Below are positions 44,601-55,253 of a stretch of DNA of 64,000 nt, piece by piece; the stretch's first letter is position 1, and every line of letters starts with the position of its first letter. This DNA comes from Cylicocyclus nassatus. Lineage: Eukaryota > Nematoda > Chromadorea > Rhabditida > Strongylidae. The notes under the pieces are model-generated. The model searched no databases. It was not told the DNA's origin and was given only the letters and a program-made list of their open reading frames with translations. The DNA is taken from contig CATQJL010000305.1 in assembly GCA_958299035.1 (NCBI GenBank), positions 66,111,618 through 66,175,617 on the forward strand, given 5' to 3'. A program made the translations under genes and the position numbers.

Positions 44601-47600
44601 GCAAAGTCCCGTCATCATCTCACCGCGATGCCAGCTGACAACGGGGATCTCCCCCGACAAACGACAAGGGCACTGTCTCGTCAGGCGGAGCGGTCAGGAA
44701 TTGTACAAATCGGTTGTGTTACAGATATCGGAGTCGTTCAACAAGCTACTAGGAAATTTTGCGACGAAGCATTGCTCGCATGGCGCGATGAGTCTACCAG
44801 AGCTACCTGGCCGCGAACGAGGGAGGCCAAAGGAGCGAGCACAGGGAGTTTGACTAGCGACGATTATCATAGGAGCGTCGAAAGCCGAGTCGAGAGTCAT
44901 GCGATAGTTTGAAGGAGCGACACGTTGACATCGCATGTGTGCAGGAAACGAAATGGAAGAAAAGACAGATTATGGACGCCGGGGATACCATCTCTACTGC
45001 ACTGGAGACAGCAGTAGCCGAAACGGTTTTGATCTTCACTGGTATACCGCGAGTTAGTGACCGAAGGTATAGGCAGGATGAGGGCGATCAAGATCGAAAC
45101 GAAGGACGTTATACTCCGAGTAGTCATGCTACGTCCGGCGAACCGGATGCAGAGATGCTAAGAAGGCCATGTTTTGGAGGGACTTCACCCTACTACATCC
45201 GATGCGGCAGAGTACATGTTTGTAGAAGATGACCTTAACGGACACGTTGGCCAAGCAAATGATGAGTTAAGCGAAATCATGATGGAAATAAATACGGACG
45301 AAGGAACGAGGACGGAGAACGCTTTCTGAAGCCTCCTCCGAAGCACATGACTTAGCTATACACATTTTTTTAAGCGGGACTGTTGAATTAGATCGACTAT
45401 GGATACTGCGCTGTGCCATCTGCTGATGGTGGTAGACACAAAAGTCATAACCGCGACACATGCATTAGCGCGACAACATCGCCTGCTTGCGTTGGATTTT
45501 CGAATAAACACCCATTTGCATCTGCGAGCCAGGAAGACGAAGGCAAAGAAAAGAGCAATGAGCAATGCCAGTGAATCAGAGATTCTTTCAACATTCTGAA
45601 ATCGTCGACTGATGATGGTGACTTGATTGAAGACAAATGGAATCGGATTACTCAACAGATGCGACAGAGGACCAAAGAAATCTTGGAGACCAGCCAGTCA
45701 CGCCGGTCTACTGGCAAGCAGATCTGGTGGTGGTCCGAGTCAGTTCAGGAACTAGTCAAAAAGAAAAAAGTCTACAGAACCTGGCAACAGGTTCAAGCAA
45801 ACGATGACTTCTCTCGATACCGAGAACTAAACTCAAGAGCAAAGCGTGCGATACTGAGATGAAGGAGGCACACTATAAGAATCTTCACGATGAGCTGAAA
45901 GGAACTGCTGATGAAAACAAGATATATCAGCTGGTCGCTGCCCGAAACCGAGCAAAGCAGAACATTGACCCAACTAATTCAAATCGTGACTTGTGCAGGC
46001 AATAAAGAGAAAGTCATCTGATAAAGCTCCGGAGCCGGACGACGTGATGATGGGGCAACGTGAATTAAACTTCCCCTGATTACTTTTCAGTGGGAACCGA
46101 AGGGAAGATATCATGAATCTGTCAACGAGTGTCACGGTCCCTCTCTGGAAGAACGAGTTCGACGTCAGTGACCTTCGACGATCAACATACCGACCGATGC
46201 ACCCGTTATAACGCATAATGGAAATTAGCAAGTGAGTATTCATAAATCTTATCTATAAGTCACCCCAAATGAATGCGGTTTTGTAAATTTCCGGCACCAT
46301 CGACGCCATCCGTGCCGTACGATCACTAATGGGCGCTACCAGGAAAGGCGGCTTCTAATTCACTTTTTTTGATTTGAAAAGACATTGAAGGCATTGAATA
46401 CCACACGGATTGATCCGGTATGCATGATAATGAGGCAACACGATCCACAATACTACGTCCGCTAAATTGAACTTTTTTATGCAAACACGACGAGAGCGAT
46501 AGTGATGTGCACTAACACCGATGCCAATCCCAATCCAAGTAGGAGTACAAGGGTTGGCTTCATCGCCTTTGCTCTTCATTACGTGCATGGATACGGTGAC
46601 AAGGAACATTTAGCTGCCGCATCTTTATGCGGATGACGTCGAGCTAGCAAGCGGATCGAGGTAGGAGGCTGGTATATGCAACCATAAAATGGAAGAAGCG
46701 TCCGTCTGGATATGACTTGCGGCTGAACGCCGGAAAGACTGAGTACCAGGAACGCGGGGAGCAGACCGACGGAACAATCAGCGTCGATGACCGGCCACTG
46801 AGGAAAGTTCGACATTCAGATATCCGCGTCCCCTTGTAACGTCGAATTGAGAAATTGCGATCACTGATGCACGTGCAAGGACGAACGCGGCTTGACTGAA
46901 ATGGCGTCAAGTAACAGTACTCTGCGATCGCCAAATTCCACAATATTTTAGATCAGAAGTTTATAGGAAAGTGGTGCGATCGTCGCCCTGTACGATGCGG
47001 AGAGTTGGCCAGTGACTAAGAAGCACGACTATATCCATTGGCAAATTGGTGGCATTGGCAGGAGCAAATGACTCAGTCAATCGCAGTCCTTCTCAGTCAA
47101 CATTCAAGTCACCTTACCTTCTCTCGGTTCTAACTCTGACTAGGTAAAAAAAACTTTTGTGGATTCTAGCTGTTTGCTGGAACTAACGGTTCTTGACCTG
47201 TTGTCTCACAAGCGAATAGTCTCGATGTTCATAAGTCAAAAGGTTTTCTACATTGCAATACTACTTGTCTCCTCACCCAAGCCTCGGTAGGACTCGTCTG
47301 CCACGGGTAGAGCCCTTCAACCAATCCCTAGTTCTACTACAAAAAATCGCTTTAGAAAGAGGGTAAGCATCGAAAATTTTTCATTTCTTGTATCAGCGAC
47401 CTGGTCACTTCTATGACAGTATTGTAGTGGCAAATATGCATGCTTGGCAACGTTCTTGGCGTGCATTACATGGAAGTTGCAGCAAACAAATGTATCTTTT
47501 TTTTTATAATTCTAAGAGAAGAAAACTTGCCCACTCATAATCTCTTATCATGGGAGTAGCGATAAATGCGGAGACAACTGTGTTATATGGTAATGGCCTG

Positions 47601-50600
47601 AATATAAACCATGATGCCGTGATATATAATAGGCAGAGTAATATCCATATGTAGACCGCCTTGCCTGTACAATACCGCTCATAATTCGTCAAAAAGTCGC
47701 CGGACTGCGGCGCACTTCGCCACACACCGCCGCAGTGCGGCAGAGTGCGCCACACTCTACAGTCCGTCGGAATGATCGTCAATTTAGCCATATCTCGCTT
47801 CAGAATGGACGAATTCTGAATCCGAGGACACCGTTATATTCAGCTCAGCGAGACGCATCATCTTATGTATGAAGCTGAACGTCTGTTTGTCTGTTTGTCT
47901 GTATGTATGTTCCGAATAGAAAATAGGGATCTTGTTGTCCCAAATTCTACTCGTCGCAACCCTAGAATACGAGGCTTTCTTGTTAAGCAGATGTGAGTTC
48001 TGTAATCATCCCTTATGAACAAGTTCCATTTCAGAGCCGATCCGGACCAAACTTGGCACACATACACTTCGGGTCCCGGCGAGTGTCATAGGCTACTTTT
48101 CGTCATCGATTGTTATCGATTTTATCGATTTTTATCGATTTTTTGCAGAGTCCACCTACGGGGCCGGGAGTTGGCACAGGGGGAGGGTAAGTGAGCATGG
48201 GGATTCCGAATACAATATTAGTTTTCAGAATTATCGATTATTATTTTGGTTGAATTCAGTGTGCTGATAGCAGCATTACCATTGATCTGTCGCTGATGAA
48301 ACATAGACAGTATACTATAGGAGTATGGTAGAGAGCCACTCTGATCGAATTTGTTCTAAGGTCTGCTCAAGATCACAATACCGCCCACAGAATGCCAAAA
48401 TTTCGGTGAATTTCGCGGAATTCCGGGATTTCCGTCAGAGTGCACGATAATCTGGGAAGTTCGCGACATTTCAGGATCCGCGAAACCATGCGAATCACGT
48501 AGAGTACGCAACGCCATAGCTTCCTTCGGAAGGAATATATTCCGAATCCAGAAGCAGCATTGTGTTCAGATCGTCGAGGCAAATATTTGATATACAGTAT
48601 GCTCTCGATATTCCATTTCCAGTTTTTTCGACTTTTTTCTGTGGAGGTCCTTTCGCAAGGATGTAAGGCAGCGTCTGTGTAACATAAAAGATTCCAGTAA
48701 GCACTGTTCGATAGTACTGTCCTTGTAGGTTATCGTGCGTTTAAGAGTAGCTGCAAACTATCTTCCAAAACAGATGGAAGCGTTGGTGAATTTTGGAAAA
48801 ATCACGCGTTTCTAAATTCTACTCGCCGTAACTTCCTTCGGAATGAACATATTCTGAATCCGAAGAAAGCTTTGTGCTCAGTTCATCAAGGCAAGTCTTT
48901 CGATATATATCCTTGATATTCCAATTTTGATATTCTCAAATCTTTCTGTAAACGTCTTTTCGCGAAGGTGCAAAGCAGCGCGCATTGCCCCTAGTAGACT
49001 CCAGCGAGGACCTTTCGATAGTACTTTTTCTGTAGATTACGTAGCGCTAAAAAGTAGTCACAGGCATCTTTCCAATGGAGGTAGAAAGGCTGGTAAATCG
49101 TAAAAAAAATCTTGTTGTCCCAAATTCTACTCCCCCCACAAAACAGCTTTGATATTCAACTGCTAAAGCACACGCAAGAACCATATTCATACACTGGAGT
49201 CATTGAGCGAAGCGAACATAATATCCGCAATGCGAGTGTCATGCAAGCACTCACGGTGGAATTTCGACGAAATTTGCAATCTTTACATTAAAATTCATGA
49301 GAATGTGTTTTGGTAGGCTCGTAATTCGGCGAATTTTATAGACTGGAGCCTGAGTCATGCGCCATTCGATAGCACATCTCCTAATAACTTTGGCTAGAAA
49401 AGCAAGCAGGCAGGTTTTTTGACAGATACGTGAGAGGTGGAGGCGAAGTTACGAGCTTTCGTGAATCCGTTGCAACTATCTTAGCATATCTCTGCAAAAA
49501 GACCCTATACTTGACAGAGAACACGATTTTCATAAGCAGCGTGTTCGAAAACCTCTATGAGCGCCGTTTCTTTACAATTCAAGATCATCAACATTTTGAC
49601 CAAAATCCACCGGCCAGCTTCAGAGCGTCAGACAAGAAAAAATGAAATCACCCGAACATCTCGGAAAGCTTGTTCATAAGGGATGATTACAGAACTCACA
49701 TCTGCTTAGCAAGAAAGCCTCGTATTCTAGGGTTGCGACGAGTAGAATTTGGGAAAACAAGATCCCTATTTTCTATTCGGAACATACATACAGACAAACA
49801 GACAAACAGACGTTCAGCTTCATACATAAGATGATGCGTCTCGCTGAGCTGAATCTAACGGTGTCCTCGGATTCAGAATTCGTCCATTCTGAAGCGATAT
49901 ATGGCTAAATTGACGATCATTCGGACGGACTGTGGAGTGTGGCGCACTCTGCCGCACTGCGGCGGTGTGTGGCGAAGTGCGCCACAGTCCGGCGACTTTT
50001 TTGACGAATTATGAGCGGTATTGTATGAACATTAAAGCAAAGCATTTGTGGATAATGTTTAAATTACCGCGAAAGAGAAATTTGAAAGCTTTTGCGGTTG
50101 GTATCATTTCGACAAATCTGTTCAAAGCTAGAACCACGCAGTTGAAGGATGATCCGAGCCAAAGACCTGAAATAAGAACGAAATTCTAAACAGAATGGCT
50201 TCATATCTAATTTATAATTATTTAATGAATCAGCATTTCACACTCAGAATTCGATTTAATTACTGATATGTTAGTTCTCTTTACAAATAACACTTCCCCT
50301 TTCATTCATTGAAGCATATCCTTGTAGTTTCCATTCACAACCAATAAGCGTTTTGTGATTTTCATATTCTTGCTCTTGCAGAGATTTGATGGAAAACGGT
50401 GATTTAATTATTTGGCTAGCTATAGCAAACGTATTGTATGTTACTGTGTAATTTGTGCACAAAAGCGATGGTGTGTTTGTGTGATAACGTGATCGCTCAA
50501 GCTTACTATATCCAAGATGACCCATTATCCAGCTGAGTACCATCGAAGAACAAAAAACAGCGCCCGTCTAGAATAGACGGGTTAATCAATTGTATTGTAC

Positions 50601-51635
50601 TGGTTAAAGGATGCGACTTACGAAATGAAAAAACGCCATAATGTTAGAAGTCACCATTAATTCGACAATATCGATAATTCCATTGAAAAACATTAGTCTG
50701 TAGCATGGAATTTTCAACAGCGATCCTCGGTACATTCCGTATAAACACATCGCGTACAGAATCTCAAGAGCTGCTGTGTCTTCAAACTTGAGGCAAGTAT
50801 TAGGTTGGCGCATAAGGAATGCAACTTTTTATATAACTTCGGTCTTTTTGAACATAGTGCATTCATTTTCTGGCAACATAAGGATTATGTTGTAAACTGC
50901 AAATGCAGACATTTTTGCCGAAATCTGCCATCTTATATAAGGGTTACGGGTTTACGGTACAATAGGAAATTTTTTAGATTGCATCAGATTTTGCTGAAAC
51001 TTGGCCTATGCGGGTTGTTCGATATGCTGATCACAAAAATGAGATTCGTTTCGCATGAAAATGCTTATTTCTCAAAAAATGGATTTTATCTTAACAACAA
51101 ATGAATATGATATTCACCGTACCTAAGGCGCCTTATCTGGTTTGTCTTCGAACTTCACTTCTTTTTTACTGATTCTAATGTGTCAACTTCTAGCTACATG
51201 CTGCCTATGATTCTTTTACGATATATTTGATTCAGGTTTTGTACGGCTTCATGCTTGCCAAAAAACCGTGAAACCTCGATTTTCAAAGTTTTTCGAAAAA
51301 TGCTTCAATTTTTTCTACTACATTATCATAAATCAAATAGTAGTTTGCGTAGTCTTGCAGCTTACGTCACACTCTACACGATGCCAAAAAATGAGAGTGC
51401 TACATCTAGTAAGAAGAAAGCTGTGGAAAAAGTTGCAAAGCTTATGTGCCAACCAATAGATCTTTATTCACAAATCTTTCTGACAAACCGCTAAAGATGT
51501 CCCCATCACTGCAAAATACCATCCTTGTATCACATTGACTGAACCAGTGCTCTGCCATTCGGGTTGAGTCCTTGCGCTACAATTGTATTCTTCCTGATTG
51601 ATGATCCAGGGGAGGTGTACATAGAACAAATACAT
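41650..51635 (-). CDS. SRT-family chemoreceptor, exon 6 not found
   Basis: Minus-strand seven-transmembrane receptor modelled by comparison with the paralogue at 55254-60081. Exon 1, 51635-51489: FYVHLPW, EEYNCSARTQPEWQ. Exon 2, 50762-50622: IPCYRLMFFNGIIDI. Exon 3, 50567-50507: TGAVFCSSMVLSWIMGHLGY. Exon 4, 50166-50068: LWLGSSFNC and LALNRFVEMIP, the LNR motif of SRT after TM3. Exon 5, 47664-47531: GKAVYIW, FRPLPYNT, PMIRDYEW, followed by a GC-type donor (GG|GCAAGT). Exon 7, 42025-41896: QVLFICLSTGTA (TM6). Exon 8, 41801-41650: GIHGVVYLCFNKRVRGEV and a stop. Exons 1-5 match the paralogue in length exactly. Exon 6 (TM5, expected 144 nt) was not found between 42026 and 47530, where an RTE, a mariner MITE and a piggyBac MITE have inserted. 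It may be diverged or deleted, in which case this is a pseudogene. Confidence 0.72.
42614..42894. mobile_element. piggyBac-like MITE
   Basis: TTAA lies on both sides (42610-42613 and 42895-42898). Termini are CCCACTGACGACGACG and CGTCGTCAACGGG. The 281-bp element has no frame. It lies in the large SRT intron between exons 5 and 7. Confidence 0.82.
43499..44368. mobile_element. Mariner-type MITE (TTAGGTTGGTTC family)
   Basis: TA duplications at 43497-43498 and 44369-44370. Termini of about 30 bp are inverted: TTAGGTTGGTTCATAATTAA and its near-complement. It is 870 bp with no transposase frame, inside the same SRT intron. Confidence 0.88.
44620..47030 (+). pseudogene. RTE-type LINE, near full length but decayed
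   Basis: Plus-strand remnant with both LINE domains. Endonuclease start: KERHVDIACVQETKWKK (about 44912-44960; the QETKW block carries the catalytic Glu of APE-type nucleases). Middle: GKQIWWWSESVQELVKKKK (about 45710-45770) and KAPEPDDV (about 46022). RT: ASSPLLFITCMDTVTRNI (about 46558) and LYADDVELASGS with YADD at 46626-46637; then LNAGKTEYQE and TDGTISVDDRPLRKV (46720-46815) and VYRKVV (about 46950). Frameshifts and stops are frequent. It would copy itself by target-primed reverse transcription if intact. It lies in the SRT intron between exons 5 and 7, antisense to the gene. Confidence 0.85.
47670..50023. mobile_element. 2.35-kb foldback element in SRT intron 4
   Basis: TA duplications at 47668-47669 and 50024-50025. 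Termini CAATACCGCTCATAATTCG and its complement begin 352-bp arms (47670-48021 and 49672-50023) with few mismatches. Both arms include a Helitron 5' end (TCTTATGTATGAAGCTG, 47861 onward and complemented at 49831). The interior continues the Helitron to about 48240, then holds diverged direct repeats (48480-48790 and 48810-49110). The right part (49135-49670) has no recognised content. Without the element the host intron would be only 47 bp. Confidence 0.88.
50800..51456. mobile_element. Mariner-type MITE in SRT intron 1
   Basis: TA at 50798-50799 and 51457-51458; termini TTAGGTTGGCGCATAAGG and CTTATGTGCCAACCAA are inverted, and both are followed inward by TGCAAC/GTTGCAAAG. Removing it leaves an intron of about 67 bp between SRT exons 1 and 2. 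It has no transposase. Confidence 0.85.
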
Positions 51636-52048
51636 CTGAAGCCTTTTTTGAGTGATCCGATGCGCTTAAATGTCGGCACCTCAAATTAGAGAATTGAAAA
51701 AATGAAAAAACTTACCTTACGATCGCAACGGCTGGCGAAGCGGTCACTGTGCAACAAGCAAGCGGGGTTTTATCCCACCGTTGTTCGCGAATACCAAATG
51801 AGGACTTAGTCTAGACAATCACTAATCTCCATACAAATATTACTACTGCGTAATACCTTTATCGTCAAAGTTTCTTGTGCCAAAGTAATGCGATACATGG
51901 GTAATGGATTAAAACATTCTCAGGAAAGAACGATGTGCTCTTCACAAAACGGAGTCCAGTGAACTAGTGCGATCTTTCCACGTCAATATTATATCGACGC
52001 ATGTATATTCGTAAATACTTGGATAAGCTTGAACTTTTCAGAAATCTA

Positions 52049-52869
52049 TTAGGTTGTTAACTGAGTTTTGCAACTACTTTTATAACTTCTCTCTGTTTGT
52101 ATACAACGCACTCAAATTTTGCCCTTGGCTGAATTATGACCTAAGCTACAAGCGCTGATATAGTTCTGCCAAATTCGACGTCGCAGCGAGGGTTACTGTA
52201 GGTATACGAGGTTAGGGGAAAAATTACAGATTATTACAAATTTAGCTGAAACTTTGCATAGGGGCGAGAGGGGGGGGTATCTGACGTATTGATCACGGAA
52301 ACGATGTTGCATTCGCATGATAGGGGCTTTTTTGCGAGATTACAGGGTATGGGATCTCGCCCTAAACAAGAAAAGATGCGTTAATTTGACGAATGAGTAT
52401 GATATTCGTAGTCGGCAGGTCAAATAACCCCAACATACAAAGTTTTGGTGAATTCTGATGTTGCGGCCCCTTCATCATTGGCGCTTGCCCCAATGATGAA
52501 GGGGCCGAGCAGCTTTGTGTACAGCGGCTCGTTCAACTTTGTGAGGTAAGCAAATTTGAAATTTTATTCGAATTCCATTTCTTGCTTACTGAACTAAATG
52601 AGTCATCCTCCTGCGACATTTTGTGCTTAATTTCAGATCGTTGTGCATGATCTAGGTTGAAAGTGGCTTCATTTTTAGTCTCCATGAAAACTCGAATTTC
52701 ACCAGTTTTCGAAAAACTTCTAGATTTTTATACTTTGTTATCAAAAAGCGAGCTGTCTGTGCCAGTTTGTAGCCCATACGGCAATCTATACAATATCATA
52801 AGTTGAGTGCGCAAATATCAAAAATCGAGAAGTTACGGACTCAGTTGCAAAACTTAGTTAAGAGCCTAA
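52049..52869. mobile_element. Mariner-type MITE (TTAGGTTGTTAAC family)
   Basis: TA at 52047-52048 and 52870-52871. Termini TTAGGTTGTTAACTGAG and CTTAGTTAAGAGCCTAA are inverted, followed inward by TTTTGCAAC and its complement. It contains a perfect 17-bp hairpin (52465-52481 with 52490-52506, GGCCCCTTCATCATTGG). No coding frame. Confidence 0.85.
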
Positions 52870-52918
52870 TAAATGGCCCGATGACCAAAATTTGGGCGTG
52901 AAATGCCCCTTCTCTTAA

Positions 52919-53027
52919 GGCTGCGTTCATACTGATCTGAAAGTTTGAGAACAGTCCCAGCACAACGCTCGAAGTGAGCGGTGTGCTGGAACTGTTCTCG
53001 AACTTCGGGATCAGTATGAATGCAGCC
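52919..53027. mobile_element. 109-bp Harbinger-type MITE
   Basis: GGCTGCGTTCATACTGATC and its complement form the ends, flanked by TAA (52916-52918 and 53028-53030). The whole element is one hairpin, with AGAACAGTCCCAGCACA pairing across a short loop. Confidence 0.88.
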
Positions 53028-53382
53028 TAAAGTTCGGGGTTATGGGTAGTCTTCGCAAGCAACCCAAAAAAATTCCAATGAAATATTTTGGATCGAGCTG
53101 GTTTAGTCAGTCCCGCAGACTTTTCTAAGTACGGAGTGGTATAGTCGAATCTTAATACGTGCTATCCTTCAGAATGGCATAAGACCTTTCTGTATCTTTA
53201 TGATAGAAATTGAGAAAAAATCGAACGAACTATTTAGATCGGTTATAGGAATCGACTCCAGCTCATTATTATCATAGAATCGTTGGTTACTAAGATGTTG
53301 ACTTGACTGTCGACTCAAATAACACAAGAGCCGAGGTCCTTTTCAATGCAGGTACTTGATTGCTGTCTGCTACCTTGCTTAC

Positions 53383-53447
53383 CCATTCTGAATCTTCGAT
53401 CATTGGTGTATCCAAGAGACAGACTTGTTGAGTGGAATTGGTCTGTA
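53383..53447 (-). pseudogene. SRT exon-5 remnant cut by a MITE
   Basis: Reading on the minus strand, AGACCAATTCC (RPIP...) is followed by TPMIEDSEW and a donor GTAAGC, matching the end of exon 5 in both SRT genes. About 7 nt are missing between the two blocks, so the frame shifts. The exon's 5' part is cut off by the MITE at 53450-54562. No other exon of this copy was recognised, so a third SRT gene once existed here. Confidence 0.75.
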
Positions 53448-53449
53448 TA

Positions 53450-54562
53450 TTAGGTTGGTGCAGAAGTTTTGTCATTTTTTTGAACCCATCGGCAAACACG
53501 CTAGAATGAAGATAAGCTGAGCACGTTGAAATGTATCCTATGTAGAATTTCTTCCTCTTTCCAGCTGCCAAACTCCCATTGTGTTTCGTTGCAGAGGTGA
53601 CGAGATAATCGCTGGAATTTTAGGGAATCAATATCAAGAGATCTTAGAAGCATTCGATGCAGCATTTCATCCTCTTTCTAATGGTTGCAATTTCAGTGCA
53701 TAATATCTAATGAGCTTTAGAAAAATTACCAAAATTTGCGACTCATGTTTTTTGCCGTGGTGGAGTTCGGCTAATTTTTTCAAATTTTTGTACCTATTCT
53801 CCGGAAAAGTACAAGCGACAGATAGATAAAGCAAATTCTACAGGACACAGAGTAATTTTTTTCTTTACCTTAGCTTGCTTCTTAGATTTCTGGAACCAAT
53901 TTTTCAATGCCACCAAATTTCATATTTGGTCAATTCAAACCTCACAGAACAACAACCGGCAAGCAACTCGGGTGTCATTCGACGCAGCTTTTTCTCCTCT
54001 TTCTACCAGTTGTTTTTTGTTTCCGATTCATAAGGTTTTCCGGGATAAAATCATCGTAGCTCAAGTTTTCCAGGGCGCCCAAGGCTGTACTCGGAATTTT
54101 CGAAAGTTGCTAATCTGAAGCGGCAAATACTCATTTGCTTTGTAAATATAGTGTCAAGCCAATACACTTTTGTAAGTCTCAAAATCGAAGACGAGCCTGC
54201 TAAGATCCGGTGGTTCCGTCAAAAAATCTATACAAAAATTATGGCGAGCTATGGAAAGTAGAAAAAAGTTGTGCTGTTTCCTATAGGGTTTGCTCTATCC
54301 ATCCATTGCTTGGACTCCTTCCAAGGGTCGTTATAAAAATTCAGAAAAATTGTGAAACTTGGCCTTCTCAAAAAGCATGGGTCGCAGATTTTGATAATTT
54401 TTCGAAAGGTTATCAGATTTTGTGCCTTAGTTATATAACCTTTAGAAAGAGAATGAAATGCTGCATCAACTGTCAACTGCTACCAAAACCTCTTACATAC
54501 CTTTATTCCACGAGATGTGGCGTTCGTTTGAAAAAAGCGACATTACTTTCGGAACGACCTAA
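53450..54562. mobile_element. Mariner-type MITE, diverged ends
   Basis: TA at 53448-53449 and 54563-54564. The left end TTAGGTTGGTGCAGAAG and the right end (complement TTAGGTCGTTCCGAAAG) are related rather than identical. Inner blocks (GATCTTAGAAGCATTCGATGC) match the element at 56165-57184. It has cut the SRT remnant exon. Confidence 0.78.
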
Positions 54563-54564
54563 TA

Positions 54565-55253
54565 TTTAAACAAGATTCAAAAATTTTATCTCAAAACTAT
54601 TTTGAAATATGCACAGGACTCACGGACTCTCTTTCCTTACTGAGGAGTTCCGGGGAGAATTCTGAGATTTACGCCGTCTAAGAAAGGGGCGAAACGGAGT
54701 GTTCAAAAACTTCTTCTCTCTTATTTACTATTGTTGACATAATAATCACAGGTGCATATCAACACAAAACTGTGTCGAGGATCGAAAGGAAAGAAATGAA
54801 CAATAAAAAAAAAGATGGGTTCACAAATGTTTGCACTTGCAAAATTTGCGCCAGCAGGCGTTTTTGATATGCGCCCACTCGCACTGCTGGCGTACTGCCT
54901 TTGCACAGTAGGTTCCCGACAGGCTTAAGAGGAATGTACAGGAGATTGATAAATACCGCCCCTGGATGGAAGCTCCTTACTGGGAATGTTGGATGAGAGG
55001 GCGCATTCAAATGATCAGTTCAGATGACGCAAATCTCCAACCCGCTAAAATTGACTGCAACCATTGACCAGCCCAACCAGCTCTTTGACACGTTACAAAA
55101 AAGACTTCATTATTACCAAAATCAGGCAAGCTCAGAACTAAACACTAGCATATCAACAATAAGTAAACGTCAATGGTCAAAGCCTCTCACAAGCTCTTTT
55201 GCGCGAAGTGTGCATGCATTCTCCTCGACAATCAAATGCGCATATGTTCGCCA
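54565..55253. other. No gene recognised between the SRT remnant and the second SRT gene
   Basis: Two overlapping minus frames (54721-55010) have no receptor motif and no splice support. The CTTTCCTTACTGAGGAGTTCCG segment near 54625 resembles one in the Helitron 3' region at 24505, so a Helitron scrap may be present. Confidence 0.45.
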
